This document shows, one piece after another, positions 1 to 7,657 of a stretch of 64,000 bases of DNA. This DNA is from Streptomyces sp. 2114.4 (GTDB taxonomy: Bacteria; Actinomycetota; Actinomycetes; Streptomycetales; Streptomycetaceae). The first letter of the stretch is position 1. Every line of letters begins with the position of its first letter. The stretch lies in the NCBI RefSeq assembly GCF_900187385.1, contig NZ_FYEY01000001.1, positions 5,270,001 through 5,334,000 on the forward strand. The letters run 5' to 3'. A program made the translations under genes and the position numbers. Under the pieces are notes generated by a model that worked only from the letters and a program-made list of their open reading frames with translations, made no database searches and was not told where the DNA came from.

Positions 1-390
1 CAGCCACACCGACCACGGGTCACCGGGCCGGGCCAGCTTCAGCACACCGGTGCCGAACCACTGGTCGTGGCTGGTCCGGCGCGGTTTGGTGTAGCGGGTG
101 GACAGCGGCTCGCGGTGTACGGGCGTGCCGTCGGCGAGCACCGGCTTGATGCAGGGCGTGCCCGGCGCCATCCACACCGCGAGCAGTTCGTCGGTGTCCT
201 GGACAACGGTCATCGGACGACAGATGTGGAACCGTCCGGAGTCGGCGTTGTCGCGGTAGCGCCACAGGATGTGGTCCCCCGGCGCCCAGTGTGACGCTGC
301 CGCCGCACCGCCCGCCGCCCGCCCCGCCCCGGCCGTCCCGCGTCCGCCGGGCGTCTCGCCTTCCGTCGTGTCCACCGTGTCCGCTGTCAT
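1..390 (-). CDS. DUF402 domain protein, C-terminus cut by window edge
   Basis: Only the first 130 codons are present; the gene continues leftward out of the window. After a 33-residue Ala/Gly-rich N-terminus the protein reads WAPGDHILWRYRD, then MTVVQDTDELLAVWMAPG and later PRRTSHDQWFGTGVLKL, the pattern of the DUF402 fold. Characterised relatives are nucleoside di- or triphosphate phosphatases or FomD-type hydrolases; the acidic metal ligands of the family lie mostly beyond the edge, so the reaction is not assigned. The ATG is at 388-390. A -10 box TAAGAT (397-402, minus strand) sits 6 nt before it with no ribosome site, so the mRNA is probably leaderless. It reads in the same direction as fumC and lies 132 nt downstream of it. 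Confidence 0.8.
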   Translation of the reverse strand, partial: MTADTVDTTEGETPGGRGTAGAGRAAGGAAAASHWAPGDHILWRYRDNADSGRFHICRPMTVVQDTDELLAVWMAPGTPCIKPVLADGTPVHREPLSTRYTKPRRTSHDQWFGTGVLKLARPGDPWSVWL

Positions 391-522
391 GCGCAGATCT
401 TAGTTGCGCGGCATGACGCGCGCCGTGACATGAGACGCACCGGGCGTTACGGGCATGATAATGAGGGCCGCCGCCCGGAACCCGCGCCGCAACAGGAGCA
501 TCGGCGCGAGGCGCCGGCCGGC

Positions 523-1935
523 TCAGGGCCGCGTCATCCGCAGCACGTCCAGCGCCTCGTCCAACTGCTCCTCACTCAGCAGCCCCCGCTCGACATAGCC
601 GCCCTCCAGCACCACTTCACGGATCGTCTTCCGCTCGGCCAGCGACCTCTTGGCGACCTTCGCCGCCTCCTCGTACCCGAGGTACTTGTTGAGCGGCGTG
701 ACGACCGACGGCGACGACTCGGCGTACTCCCGGGCGCGTTCCGCGTTCGCGGTGATCCCGTCGACCGTGCGGTCCGCCAGCAGCCGGGAGACATTGGCCA
801 GCAGCCGCACCGACTCCAGCACGTTCTTCCCGATCACCGGCAGCATCACATTCAGCTCGAAGTTGCCGGCCGCCCCGGCCGCCGCCACCGTCGCGTCATT
901 GCCGGTGACCTGCGCCGCCACCATCAGCACCGCCTCCGGGATCACCGGGTTGACCTTCCCCGGCATGATCGACGAGCCCGGCTGCAGATCCGGCAGCGCG
1001 ATCTCCGCGAGCCCGGTGCGCGGCCCGGACGCCATCCACCGCAGATCGTTGGCGATCTTCGTCAGCCCGACCCCGATCGTCCGCAGCTGCCCGCTCGTCT
1101 CGACGATCCCGTCGCGCGCCCCCTGCGCCTCGAAGTGATCGCGTGCCTCGGTCAGCGGCAGCCCCGTCGCCCGCGCCACTTCGGCGATGACCGCGGCCGG
1201 GAACCCGGGCGGGGTGTTGATCCCCGTCCCCACCGCCGTGCCGCCCAGCGGCAGTTCCGCCAGCCGCGGCAGCGACGCCCGCAGCCGCTCGACGCCGTAG
1301 CGCACCTGGGCGGCATAGCCGCCGAACTCCTGACCCAGCGTCACCGGCGTCGCATCCATCAGATGCGTCCGCCCCGACTTCACGACCTCGGCGAACTCCT
1401 CCGCCTTGCGCTCCAGCGCCTCCGCCAGATGCTCCAGCGCCGGAATCAGATCGTTGAGGACGGCCGATGTCGCCGCGATATGAATCGAGGACGGAAAGAC
1501 GTCATTGGACGACTGGCTCGCATTGACGTGGTCGTTCGGATGGACCTCCCGGCCCAGCCGCTCACCCGCCAGCGTCGCGATGACCTCGTTGGTGTTCATG
1601 TTCGACGACGTCCCGGACCCGGTCTGGAACACGTCAACGGGGAAGTGGTCGTCCCACTGCCCCTCCGCGACGGCCGCGGCGGCCTCCTGCACGGCCTCCG
1701 CGATGTCCTTGTCCAGTACCCCCAGCTCGCCGTTCACCTTGGCCGCCGCCCCCTTGATGCGGGCCAGCGCCTCGATGTGCGCCCGCTCCAGCCGCTGCCC
1801 CGAGACCGGAAAGTTCTCCACCGCACGCTGCGTCTGCGCCCGCCATTTCGCATACGCGGGCACCTGCACCTCCCCCATGGAGTCGTGCTCGGTCCGAAAG
1901 CCGCCGGAGTCGCCGAATGCGCTGTTGTCACTCAT
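523..1935 (-). CDS. fumC: Class II fumarate hydratase (fumC)
   Basis: Cofactor-free fumarase of the TCA cycle: reversible hydration of fumarate to L-malate in the cytoplasm. The 470-aa length is typical of homotetrameric class II enzymes. Family motifs are clear: SSNDVFPS near residue 143, GRTHLMDATPVTLGQEF near 188 (the active-site His of the fumarase/aspartase family), and the mobile serine loop GSSIMPGKVNP near 320 that carries the catalytic Ser. The chosen ATG (1933-1935) gives MSDNSAFGDSG. A GTG 42 nt further upstream is also in frame, but those codons would lie inside a perfect inverted repeat (1946-1977), so they are more likely leader. No strong Shine-Dalgarno is seen. An unrelated Fe-S fumarase is encoded at 9749-11422. 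Confidence 0.97.
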   Translation of the reverse strand: MSDNSAFGDSGGFRTEHDSMGEVQVPAYAKWRAQTQRAVENFPVSGQRLERAHIEALARIKGAAAKVNGELGVLDKDIAEAVQEAAAAVAEGQWDDHFPVDVFQTGSGTSSNMNTNEVIATLAGERLGREVHPNDHVNASQSSNDVFPSSIHIAATSAVLNDLIPALEHLAEALERKAEEFAEVVKSGRTHLMDATPVTLGQEFGGYAAQVRYGVERLRASLPRLAELPLGGTAVGTGINTPPGFPAAVIAEVARATGLPLTEARDHFEAQGARDGIVETSGQLRTIGVGLTKIANDLRWMASGPRTGLAEIALPDLQPGSSIMPGKVNPVIPEAVLMVAAQVTGNDATVAAAGAAGNFELNVMLPVIGKNVLESVRLLANVSRLLADRTVDGITANAERAREYAESSPSVVTPLNKYLGYEEAAKVAKRSLAERKTIREVVLEGGYVERGLLSEEQLDEALDVLRMTRP

Positions 1936-1945
1936 ACCTATGTCA

Positions 1946-1977
1946 GTGCCCGGGAACGGCAATCTGTTCCCGGGCAC
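1946..1977 (-). promoter_or_regulatory. 12-bp perfect inverted repeat in the fumC leader
   Basis: Arms GTGCCCGGGAAC (1946-1957) and GTTCCCGGGCAC (1966-1977) with an 8-nt spacer, ending 10 nt before the fumC ATG. It can form a stable hairpin in the mRNA or be a dimeric protein-binding site. The rest of the 302-nt stretch up to 2237 shows no gene or other clear signal. Confidence 0.6.
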
Positions 1978-2237
1978 CCTTCGGTTGTCACCTGGCTGCG
2001 GGGCGCTCGCCCTGCACGCCCGCCCTGCAGCCTGCCCGGGCGTGGGAGGTGATGAGGAGGGCGGGGCCGTGGGGGTCTTGGAGCCACGGACGGGGATGAG
2101 GGCCGGGCAGCTGTCGGCTACCTCTACGCAGCTGCCCGAGGATTCGGCGCCGGTGGCGTGCCGGACCGGGCAGGCATGTCGTTGAATAGCACAGAACCCT
2201 CAGCCGCCTCGCGGCCAGCCGAAGGACGGTCCCGACG

Positions 2238-2795
2238 ATGAGCATCGAGTCCGCCGACTACAACCACGGCGTCGACCCCGAACGCGCCCTCAAGTACGCC
2301 ATCCAACACATCCGCGGCGACCGCGCCCAGATCGTCGAGGGAGTCATCGAGCCGGTGTCACCGACCTGGGACCACGAAACGACCGCGGAGACAATCCGCG
2401 ACCAGATCCGAGCCCGCGCCCGCGAACTCGACTGCGTCACCGGCTCCGGCAACCTCGATCTGCCCGGGTCCAGCAACTGGTACGTACCAGATATCGCGGT
2501 GGTACCCGCCGCGGCCGCAAAGGGCGCCGGCGCACTGCTGCCCTCGGATACCCTCCTCGTCGTCGAGGTCACCAGCGAGTCCAACGCGGAAACGGACCGC
2601 GTGGTGAAACGCCGCCGGTACGCCGAGTACGGGGCGCCGCTGTACCTGCTGGTCGACCGTCAAGAGCGCTCCGTAACCCTGTACTCGGAGCCGGGCCAGC
2701 TCGGCTACACACGGGCGGACGGTCCTCACCCCTACGGCACCACGCTACGGATCCCGGAGCCATTCGGCGTCGAGCTTGACACCGACGGCCTGTAG
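2238..2795 (+). CDS. Uma2 family (DUF820) nuclease-like protein
   Basis: 185-aa protein of the Uma2/DUF820 family, a PD-(D/E)XK nuclease fold found in large paralogous sets in Streptomyces and cyanobacteria; cellular role unknown. The core is visible: an acidic N-terminal helix (IVEGVIEPVSP, about 35-45), the PD pair in YVPDIAVV (about 80-87), and the E..K/R pair in LLVVEVTSESNAETD followed by KRRRYAEYG. Start is the ATG at 2238 after AAGGACGG. It is monocistronic, with fumC divergent to its left. A second, only distantly similar Uma2 gene lies at 23887-24468. No neighbour suggests a restriction or defence role. Confidence 0.85.
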   Translation: MSIESADYNHGVDPERALKYAIQHIRGDRAQIVEGVIEPVSPTWDHETTAETIRDQIRARARELDCVTGSGNLDLPGSSNWYVPDIAVVPAAAAKGAGALLPSDTLLVVEVTSESNAETDRVVKRRRYAEYGAPLYLLVDRQERSVTLYSEPGQLGYTRADGPHPYGTTLRIPEPFGVELDTDGL

Positions 2796-2866
2796 CCCAC
2801 GTTTCCCACCGTGCGGGTCACCTCAATATGGCTCTTGATGACCCGTGAAAGCCGTGGTGGTGGTGC

Positions 2867-3364
2867 GTGGATCGCTGCTACCAAGTGGGGATGGAAACCG
2901 AAGCTCTTGACCCCATGGAATGCCTGCTCGCCGAGCGGGCCTGCGAGCGCCTGATCGTCGAATTCGTCCGCCGGCTCGACCTCGGGGACCCGGCATCGGT
3001 GGCGGATCTGTTCACCCCCGACGGGGTCTGGGAGTGGCCGCACGGCGACCGCCGGGTGCAGGGGCGGGGCGCGCTCCGCGACTACTTCGGCGCGCGGCCC
3101 GCGGACCGGCTGTCGCGCCGTATGTGCACCAACATCCTGGTCACCGTCACTGCTTCGACGACGGCCACCGCCACCACCTACTTCGCGACCTACCGGGTCG
3201 ACGGCTGCCAAGAGGGCATGGTGCCGTCGAGGCCGCCGACCCAAGTGGGGCACTACGAGGACACCTTCCGCAAGGTCGACGGCGTCTGGCTCCTCGCCAC
3301 CCGGACCACGTTCCTGCCCTTCGCCGGTCCGACGGAACGACTCGGGGACCCCGGCGGATCGTGA
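2867..3364 (+). CDS. NTF2-like (SnoaL-type) protein
   Basis: A compact alpha+beta barrel protein of the SnoaL/NTF2 superfamily: ERLIVEFVRRLDLGDPASVADLFTPDG is the usual opening helix and first strand, WPHGDRRVQGRGALRDYF the middle, and GHYEDTFRKVDGVWLLATRTT the last long strands. Members include polyketide cyclases, dehydratases and many uncharacterised proteins; no catalytic set can be read with confidence, so no reaction is proposed. The start is uncertain: GTG 2867 gives 165 aa, ATG 2891 is preceded directly by GTGGGG, and ATG 2915 (MECLLAER) would still keep the whole domain. It stands alone, about 70 nt after the Uma2 gene. Confidence 0.75.
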   Translation: MDRCYQVGMETEALDPMECLLAERACERLIVEFVRRLDLGDPASVADLFTPDGVWEWPHGDRRVQGRGALRDYFGARPADRLSRRMCTNILVTVTASTTATATTYFATYRVDGCQEGMVPSRPPTQVGHYEDTFRKVDGVWLLATRTTFLPFAGPTERLGDPGGS

Positions 3365-3520
3365 GGGCGCGGCCGGCGGGATCGGCCCAAACCACCCCCG
3401 AACGTCTTATGTCTGCCCAGGGCCGGGACGCCGGGTATGCGCGATACGTAAAATTACGCGAAATTCATCCGATTCCATGGAGTCGTCCTCGTTAAGGAAT
3501 CCTTATTTCCAGTGAACTCA

Positions 3521-3549
3521 TTGCGCGCATATAGCCACGCTGGTAGCGT
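3521..3549 (+). promoter_or_regulatory. Promoter of the secreted small-protein gene
   Basis: TTGCGC (3521-3526) and TAGCGT (3544-3549) are 17 bp apart, a good fit to a housekeeping-type Streptomyces promoter; transcription would begin near 3556. A 13-bp palindrome TAAGGAATCCTTA (3493-3505) lies just upstream and could bind a regulator. The surrounding 230 bp are clearly more AT-rich than the coding DNA. Confidence 0.6.
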
Positions 3550-3600
3550 CCTTCCCATAAAGATCAACACACTTCAGAGTGTTATTGGGGGATTGACTTC

Positions 3601-4104
3601 GTGAGTATGCGAAGCAAGGGGATCTCGACCGCGATCGCCTTCGCCATGACCGGCGCAATGTGTGGCATCAGCGCGCAGACCGCAAGTGCGGCTTCGGGGG
3701 AAGGCGAAGGGGGTGCAGTCGTCGCGCGGTCGGCAGCGGAAGCGCAGGTTCACGCTGCTGGAGCCGATGAAATCTGCGCAGTTCTGGGGATCGGCAGTGG
3801 CGCGGCAGGCCTTTCCAAGGCGCTGGCCAAGGGAGCTTCGTGGGTAGGCATCGGTGCCAGCGTCGGGTGTTATGCGTACACGAAGGCGAAGGAAGCCACG
3901 CCCGCGCAAAAGCGAGCAGCCATGATCAAGTCCTACAAGAACTACCAGGCGAAGAGTGATCTCGGGAAGCTCGAGGCGCTTGGCTATTCTTGCCGGAAGG
4001 AGGGTGGCGGCGGCGGTGGCGGCACCGACTTCGCCTCCTTCGTGGGGTACCGGGACATCAAAATGAAGGGCGTCACGTACAAGTGCGGCAATATCCGGGA
4101 CTGA
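3601..4104 (+). CDS. Secreted small Cys/Gly-rich protein, unknown function
   Basis: A 167-aa exported protein. Residues 1-30 are a Sec signal peptide (basic start, hydrophobic core IAFAMTGAMCG, cleavage after TASA). The mature part has four cysteines (59, 90, 131, 162), a Gly-rich hydrophobic segment (about 60-92) able to span or insert in a membrane, a Lys/Tyr-rich helix (about 94-128), a run of seven glycines (135-141), and a short C-terminal module. No family is recognised. Start is GTG 3601 after GGGGGA; ATG 3607 is an alternative. Base composition is less GC-biased than neighbours. The small membrane protein 45 nt downstream is probably co-transcribed. Confidence 0.75.
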   Translation: MSMRSKGISTAIAFAMTGAMCGISAQTASAASGEGEGGAVVARSAAEAQVHAAGADEICAVLGIGSGAAGLSKALAKGASWVGIGASVGCYAYTKAKEATPAQKRAAMIKSYKNYQAKSDLGKLEALGYSCRKEGGGGGGGTDFASFVGYRDIKMKGVTYKCGNIRD

Positions 4105-4148
4105 CCGGCCGCCGCGGTCCGGGCCATGGGGAGCGGTGCTTGCTCTCC

Positions 4149-4298
4149 ATGGCCCTGGCCGTAGTGAGCTTGCTGTGGTTCACGCAGGTGACGGCCCCAT
4201 GGGCGACCGTGATGTGTGGGGTCGGCGCGGTCGGAGGAGCGCTGGGGGTGCTCTACTTCGGGTGGCGCTACCTTCGCTCGCGCGGGAATGCGCAATAA
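4149..4298 (+). CDS. Small two-helix membrane protein
   Basis: A 49-aa protein made almost only of two hydrophobic helices (VVSLLWFTQV and TVMCGVGAVGGALGVLYFGW) followed by a basic tail RYLRSRGNAQ that should stay in the cytoplasm. The start could be ATG 4149 or TTG 4140, the latter 6 nt after GGGGAG and therefore better placed for the ribosome. The gene begins about 40 nt after the secreted Cys/Gly-rich protein and has no promoter of its own that can be seen, suggesting a two-gene unit. A partner or immunity role toward the secreted protein is inference only. Confidence 0.5.
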   Translation: MALAVVSLLWFTQVTAPWATVMCGVGAVGGALGVLYFGWRYLRSRGNAQ

Positions 4299-4383
4299 GG
4301 TCGATCCGGCCTTCGCTTGACGTTCCGCGCACTTCGCGTACTCCGCGAACCCGCCTTGGTGCCATCGGGGATGTCGAAGCGTC

Positions 4384-4442
4384 TAACCGTCGATACGTCT
4401 AACCGCCGATACGCGTTACCGCCGATACGCGTTACCGTCGTA
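4384..4442. repeat. Tandem repeat of a 16-17 bp unit
   Basis: Three copies and a partial fourth of a unit like TACCGCCGATACGCGT: 4384-4399, 4400-4416, 4417-4432 and 4433-4442. The last unit contains the stop codon of the minus-strand relic frame. Confidence 0.7.
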
Positions 4443-4926
4443 AGAACCCCCTCTTGCCTCTACGGCGGGGGACGGGGTCATCCTTGCTTGCGGATATGGC
4501 AGCAACGGGAAGGGCGGCTTTAGCCTTCCTCGCTTCTTCCTGGATTCTTGCCGCAGCCTCTGCGGCGTCCGTAGCGCAACTCCTGGCTCTTCCCTCTTCC
4601 CTCTTTCTTCGCTGTGCCGCGCCTGCTCCCCCGAGAGCTGCGTTTCCCCAGCCTTCGCCGTAATCGGCCGGCTGATTCTCTTCGGCGAGAGGCGCCCGAT
4701 GGGTGACGTTCGCCAGGAAATCACGTTCCCGCCCGGCACCGGCTCATCCAGGTCTTCCGTCGGAAAGCCGATGGCTGGAAAGCATCACACAGTTCACCGG
4801 GAGTTCTGAGCCGCCATCAAGGCCGCTCCTCCGGATAAGGCCGAGCACAAGCTTTCTCGGAATCCCTCCCGCGGGCCCCTCTCCAGCGGTTTCGCGCGGC
4901 GGCAATCCGTAGGCCGTGATCGGCAC
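4432..4926 (-). pseudogene. Possible decayed gene with in-frame TGA
   Basis: One minus-strand frame is open from GTG 4926 to TAA 4432-4434 except for a single TGA at 4744-4746. The part after that TGA reads like natural protein (ERDFLANVTHRAPLAEENQ, then DAAEAAARIQEEARKAKAAL and a basic tail), while it has no start codon of its own. A neighbouring frame (4817-5017) also has protein-like composition, so frameshifts are possible. It contains a TTA leucine codon. No family is recognised. It could equally be non-coding DNA with chance openness. Confidence 0.2.
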
Positions 4927-5027
4927 AGGCCTCGTCCGCCTCGTCCGCCTCGCTCGCGTCGCCCTGCTGACGGCCTATCGGGCGTCCGCGAGACGCGACG
5001 GGCCCCCGTACGACCACTCACACCGCC

Positions 5028-5077
5028 TTGAGCGACTGCTCAAAACGCCCTACCCTGCGTTTTGAGCAGTCGCTCAA
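5028..5077 (+). promoter_or_regulatory. Paired-palindrome operator over a promoter
   Basis: Two copies of TTGAGC-N4-GCTCAA (5028-5043 and 5062-5077) are arms of a perfect 21-bp inverted repeat (5028-5048 and 5057-5077, 8-bp spacer). TTGAGC at 5028 and TACCCT at 5051-5056 are 17 bp apart and fit -35 and -10, so the operators cover the promoter and the start site near 5063. The obvious candidate ligand is the TetR protein encoded third in the operon that follows. Confidence 0.8.
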
Positions 5078-5118
5078 ACTCGTGGAACTCGTGGAACGCG
5101 TGGGATGGGGGAGGCCGC

Positions 5119-5844
5119 ATGGGGCTGTACGTGGAGGCGCGGATCCGCGCCGGGATCGACGACGTATGGGACCGCAGCCAGGTGCCGGACCAGCACCAGC
5201 GCTGGGACCTGAGGTTCAGCGAGATCGACTACCTGCCGCGCGCGCCGGGAGAGCCGCAGCGCTTCCGCTACGCCACCCGCGTCCTGCCGCTGCTCACGGT
5301 CGACGGCACCGGCGTCTCGGCCGGTGAGCGGAACCGGCCCGACGGCACCCGGACTTCCGCCCTCCGTTTCTCCTCCGCGCACCCGCTGTCGCTTATCGAG
5401 GAGGGCCGCGGGTACTGGCGGTACGTCCCGGACGGCGACGCGCTGCGGTTCCTCACCGGATACGACTACCGGCCGCGCTGGGGTCGTTTCGGACGAGTCG
5501 TCGACCGGCTCCTCTTCCGGCCGCTCATGGGCTGGGCGACCGCCTGGTCCTTCGACCGGCTGCGGCTGTGGTGCGAACGCGGGATCACCCCCGGGCGTTC
5601 GCTGTGCCACGCCCTCGCCGAGCTGATCCTCCGTATCGCCGCCGTCGTCGCCACCGCGGTCGTGGCCCCCGTCGCCGCGCTCGCGACCGTACTCGCCGTG
5701 GCGGCCGCCGCGCTGCTGCTGCCGCCCCTGCCCACCACCCCCGCGGCCCGCCGCTGTCTGCGCCGCCCTCCGGAGCGGGCAGCCGGACGCAGCGAGAGCG
5801 CTGCCGCCCCGACCGCCCTCCTCGCCACCCTGGAGCAGTCATGA
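5119..5844 (+). CDS. SRPBCC-type protein with C-terminal membrane helix
   Basis: 241 aa, first gene of a three-gene operon. The N-terminal 150 residues look like a START/SRPBCC ligand-binding fold (GLYVEARIRAGIDDVWDRSQ at the start, HQRWDLRFSEIDYLP, and a long final helix WATAWSFDRLRLWCERG). A very hydrophobic Ala/Val segment (about 167-200) should anchor it in the membrane, followed by a short Arg-rich tail. Substrate unknown; family members bind lipids, polyketides or sterol-like molecules. ATG 5119 is chosen because GGGGGAGG lies 5 nt before it; an in-frame ATG at 5062 would fall in the operator. Its stop overlaps the next start (ATGA). Confidence 0.75.
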   Translation: MGLYVEARIRAGIDDVWDRSQVPDQHQRWDLRFSEIDYLPRAPGEPQRFRYATRVLPLLTVDGTGVSAGERNRPDGTRTSALRFSSAHPLSLIEEGRGYWRYVPDGDALRFLTGYDYRPRWGRFGRVVDRLLFRPLMGWATAWSFDRLRLWCERGITPGRSLCHALAELILRIAAVVATAVVAPVAALATVLAVAAAALLLPPLPTTPAARRCLRRPPERAAGRSESAAAPTALLATLEQS

Positions 5845-6521
5845 CCTCGATATTCCAACGTGTCCTGGGCGCCGACTTCGACCGGCTCCACCCCCGCGTC
5901 CAGCGGCGTTTCTCCGTCGGGCTGGACAGCGGTGAGGCGTGCATCGGGCGGGGCACGATGGACCGCATCTGGCACGGCCGCAGCTTCGTCCGGCCGTTCC
6001 TGGCCCTCGGCGGCAGCCGCAACATCCTCGTCCCGCAGGCCGGCCGGGACGTCCCCTTCGTCATCGAGAACGTCCCGTACACGGACTCCTTCGGCCGCGA
6101 AACCGTCACCTTCGTACGGACCTTCGCCTTCCCCCGCCGCCCCCGCCGCTTCGACGCCACCATGGTCTTCAGCCCCGAGCGCGGCTGTGTCGTCGACTAC
6201 CTCGGCACCCACCAGCACCTCGCCACCGACCTGCACTTCACCGTGGACGACAGCGGGGCCCTGATCGTCCGCTCCGGCGCGCACCGTTTCCGGGAGGGGC
6301 CGGTCGACGTCCGGGTGCCGGACCTGATCGGGGGCGACGCCGTGGTGCGGGAGTCGTACGACGAGGCGGCCGGGCGCTTCCGGATCCAGGTGCGGGTCGG
6401 CAACCGGCGGTTCGGCCCGCTCTTCGGCTACGAGGGGTCCTTCACCGCCGAGTTCGTGAACGCCGCCGAGCGCGGGGTGCGCGCCGGGCTGCGGCCGGTG
6501 CGCGAGGAGGCCCGGGCGTGA
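5841..6521 (+). CDS. DUF4166 domain protein
   Basis: 226-aa soluble protein. The opening FQRVLGADFDRLHPRVQRRFS and the strand-rich body (GRNIL-like VPQAGRDVPFVIENVPY, FVRTFAFPRRPRRFDATMVF, GRFRIQVRVGNRRFGPLFGYEG) are typical of DUF4166, a family of unknown function often fused or adjacent to SRPBCC proteins or to saccharopine-dehydrogenase-like proteins. It overlaps the SRPBCC gene by 4 nt and the TetR gene by 4 nt, so all three should be translated together. No signal peptide or membrane helix. The function is not known; ligand binding is the inference from its fold and context. Confidence 0.8.
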   Translation: MTSIFQRVLGADFDRLHPRVQRRFSVGLDSGEACIGRGTMDRIWHGRSFVRPFLALGGSRNILVPQAGRDVPFVIENVPYTDSFGRETVTFVRTFAFPRRPRRFDATMVFSPERGCVVDYLGTHQHLATDLHFTVDDSGALIVRSGAHRFREGPVDVRVPDLIGGDAVVRESYDEAAGRFRIQVRVGNRRFGPLFGYEGSFTAEFVNAAERGVRAGLRPVREEARA

Positions 6522-7159
6522 GCGCCGACGACACCCGTACGAAACTGCTCGCCGGTGCGCTGCGGACGCTCACCGAACAGGGCCTCGCCAAGACCTCGGC
6601 CCGCACCATCGCCACCGCCGCAGGCGTCAACCAGGCCCTGGTCTTCTACCACTTCGGCAGCGTCGACGAACTCCTCGCCGCCGCCTGCCGGTACGGCGCG
6701 GAGCAGCGCGTCGCGCACTACCGCGAACGCTTCGCCCGGGTCGGCAGCCTCGCCGAATTCCTGGAGCTGGGCCGGGAACTGCATGCCGAGGAGCGTGCCG
6801 CCGGTCATGTCGCCGTTCTGGCCCAGCTCCTGGCCGGTGCCCAGACCCAGCCCCGCCTCGCCCCCGCGACCGCCGCCGGACTCGCCTCGTGGATCGAGGA
6901 GATCGAAACGGTGCTGGCCCGGGTACTGGCCGGGACGCCGATCGCCGCCTTCGTGGACGTCGCCGGCCTCTCCCGGGCGCTCGCCGCGGGCTTCGTCGGC
7001 CTGGAACTGTACGAGGGCGTGGACCCGGACGGGGCGCTCGCCGCCCTGGACGCACTGGAGCAACTGTCCGGGCTGGTCGGCGTGCTGGAGGACCTGGGAC
7101 CGGTCGCCCAGCGGGCCGTACGCGCCCGTCTTCGGCGCAGTACGGCCCGGCGGGGGTAG
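6518..7159 (+). CDS. TetR family regulator
   Basis: 213 aa. The N-terminal helix-turn-helix is clear: TRTKLLAGALRTLTEQGLAKTSARTIATAAGVNQALVFYHFGSVDELLAA, with the family's YHFGS...L signature. The C-terminal ligand domain is Ala/Leu-rich and not assignable. GTG 6518 overlaps the DUF4166 stop. As last gene of the operon behind the palindromes at 5028-5077, it is very likely an autorepressor that senses the same ligand the SRPBCC and DUF4166 proteins handle; this is inferred from layout. A hairpin terminator follows at 7230. Confidence 0.9.
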   Translation: MSADDTRTKLLAGALRTLTEQGLAKTSARTIATAAGVNQALVFYHFGSVDELLAAACRYGAEQRVAHYRERFARVGSLAEFLELGRELHAEERAAGHVAVLAQLLAGAQTQPRLAPATAAGLASWIEEIETVLARVLAGTPIAAFVDVAGLSRALAAGFVGLELYEGVDPDGALAALDALEQLSGLVGVLEDLGPVAQRAVRARLRRSTARRG

Positions 7160-7229
7160 GCGGGGTAGGCCCTCTTCGCGGCTCCGGGGGCCGAGGGAAC
7201 GGCCGGGGGTTCCCACTGCCGCAACGAGG

Positions 7230-7268
7230 GCCCCGTCCGTCTGCCACGGGGGTGCAGATGGACGGGGC
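7230..7268 (+). terminator. Terminator of the TetR operon
   Basis: 15-bp stem (7230-7244 with 7254-7268, one wobble pair) and a 9-nt loop, 70 nt after the TetR stop. No U-run, as is common in Streptomyces. Confidence 0.6.
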
Positions 7269-7374
7269 GGCTGGGGGAGGGGAGGAGCGGGGCGGCGGGC
7301 CGATCCAGGTCAGGGCTGCGGCAACTCCTGTAGCGCCCCCGGTGGCTCACCCAGGGGAGGTCAGGTACTGGTAC

Positions 7375-7560
7375 CTACTTCCCGTCGCCGCCCTGCGGGG
7401 CAGGATCGCGCGGAGCCTCCGGCGGCATCGGCCCCGCGTCGTGCTTCCCTCCGTCGTCCTCGCCGGTCACCAGGTCGCGGGGGTGCCGGAAGGGGACTCC
7501 ACGCCATCCTTCCGGGTCGGCCGTGCGCGTCTCGTATGTGTCGACGGCGGCAGCGCTCAT
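7375..7560 (-). CDS. Small hydrophilic protein downstream of XRE module
   Basis: 61 aa, acidic and proline-rich (MSAAAVDTYETRTADPEG to a PQGGDGK tail), no Cys, no membrane segment. The start is supported by a very strong ribosome site, GAGGAGG, 6 nt before the ATG. It is the last leftward gene of the module that contains the XRE regulator. Not recognised; the size and position resemble the small variable proteins that often accompany DUF397/XRE gene pairs in Streptomyces. Confidence 0.55.
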   Translation of the reverse strand: MSAAAVDTYETRTADPEGWRGVPFRHPRDLVTGEDDGGKHDAGPMPPEAPRDPAPQGGDGK

Positions 7561-7657
7561 CTGCCCACCTCCTCTTTCGTACGGGGCCATGCCGCGGTTC
7601 TGCCGCCGGCATGGCCCGTGGGCCGCAGGGGATTCCTCATGCGCCGTTGGCCTGGGC

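Larger units (their letters stand above)
4299..5027. other. 729-bp stretch without a confident intact gene
   Basis: AT-richer than the flanks. It contains a short tandem repeat (4384-4442) and, on the minus strand, a frame that looks like the remains of a gene (4432-4926). Other frames in this stretch are short and lack ribosome sites. Confidence 0.6.

Noticed and set aside
430..2052. Long plus-strand open frame over fumC
   Set aside because: Arg/His/Pro-rich product without any family motif; it is the antisense shadow of fumC in GC-rich DNA.
4416..4739. 107-aa minus-strand open frame
   Set aside because: Composition is Arg/Pro-rich without protein-like pattern and it has no ribosome site; the neighbouring frame is more protein-like.
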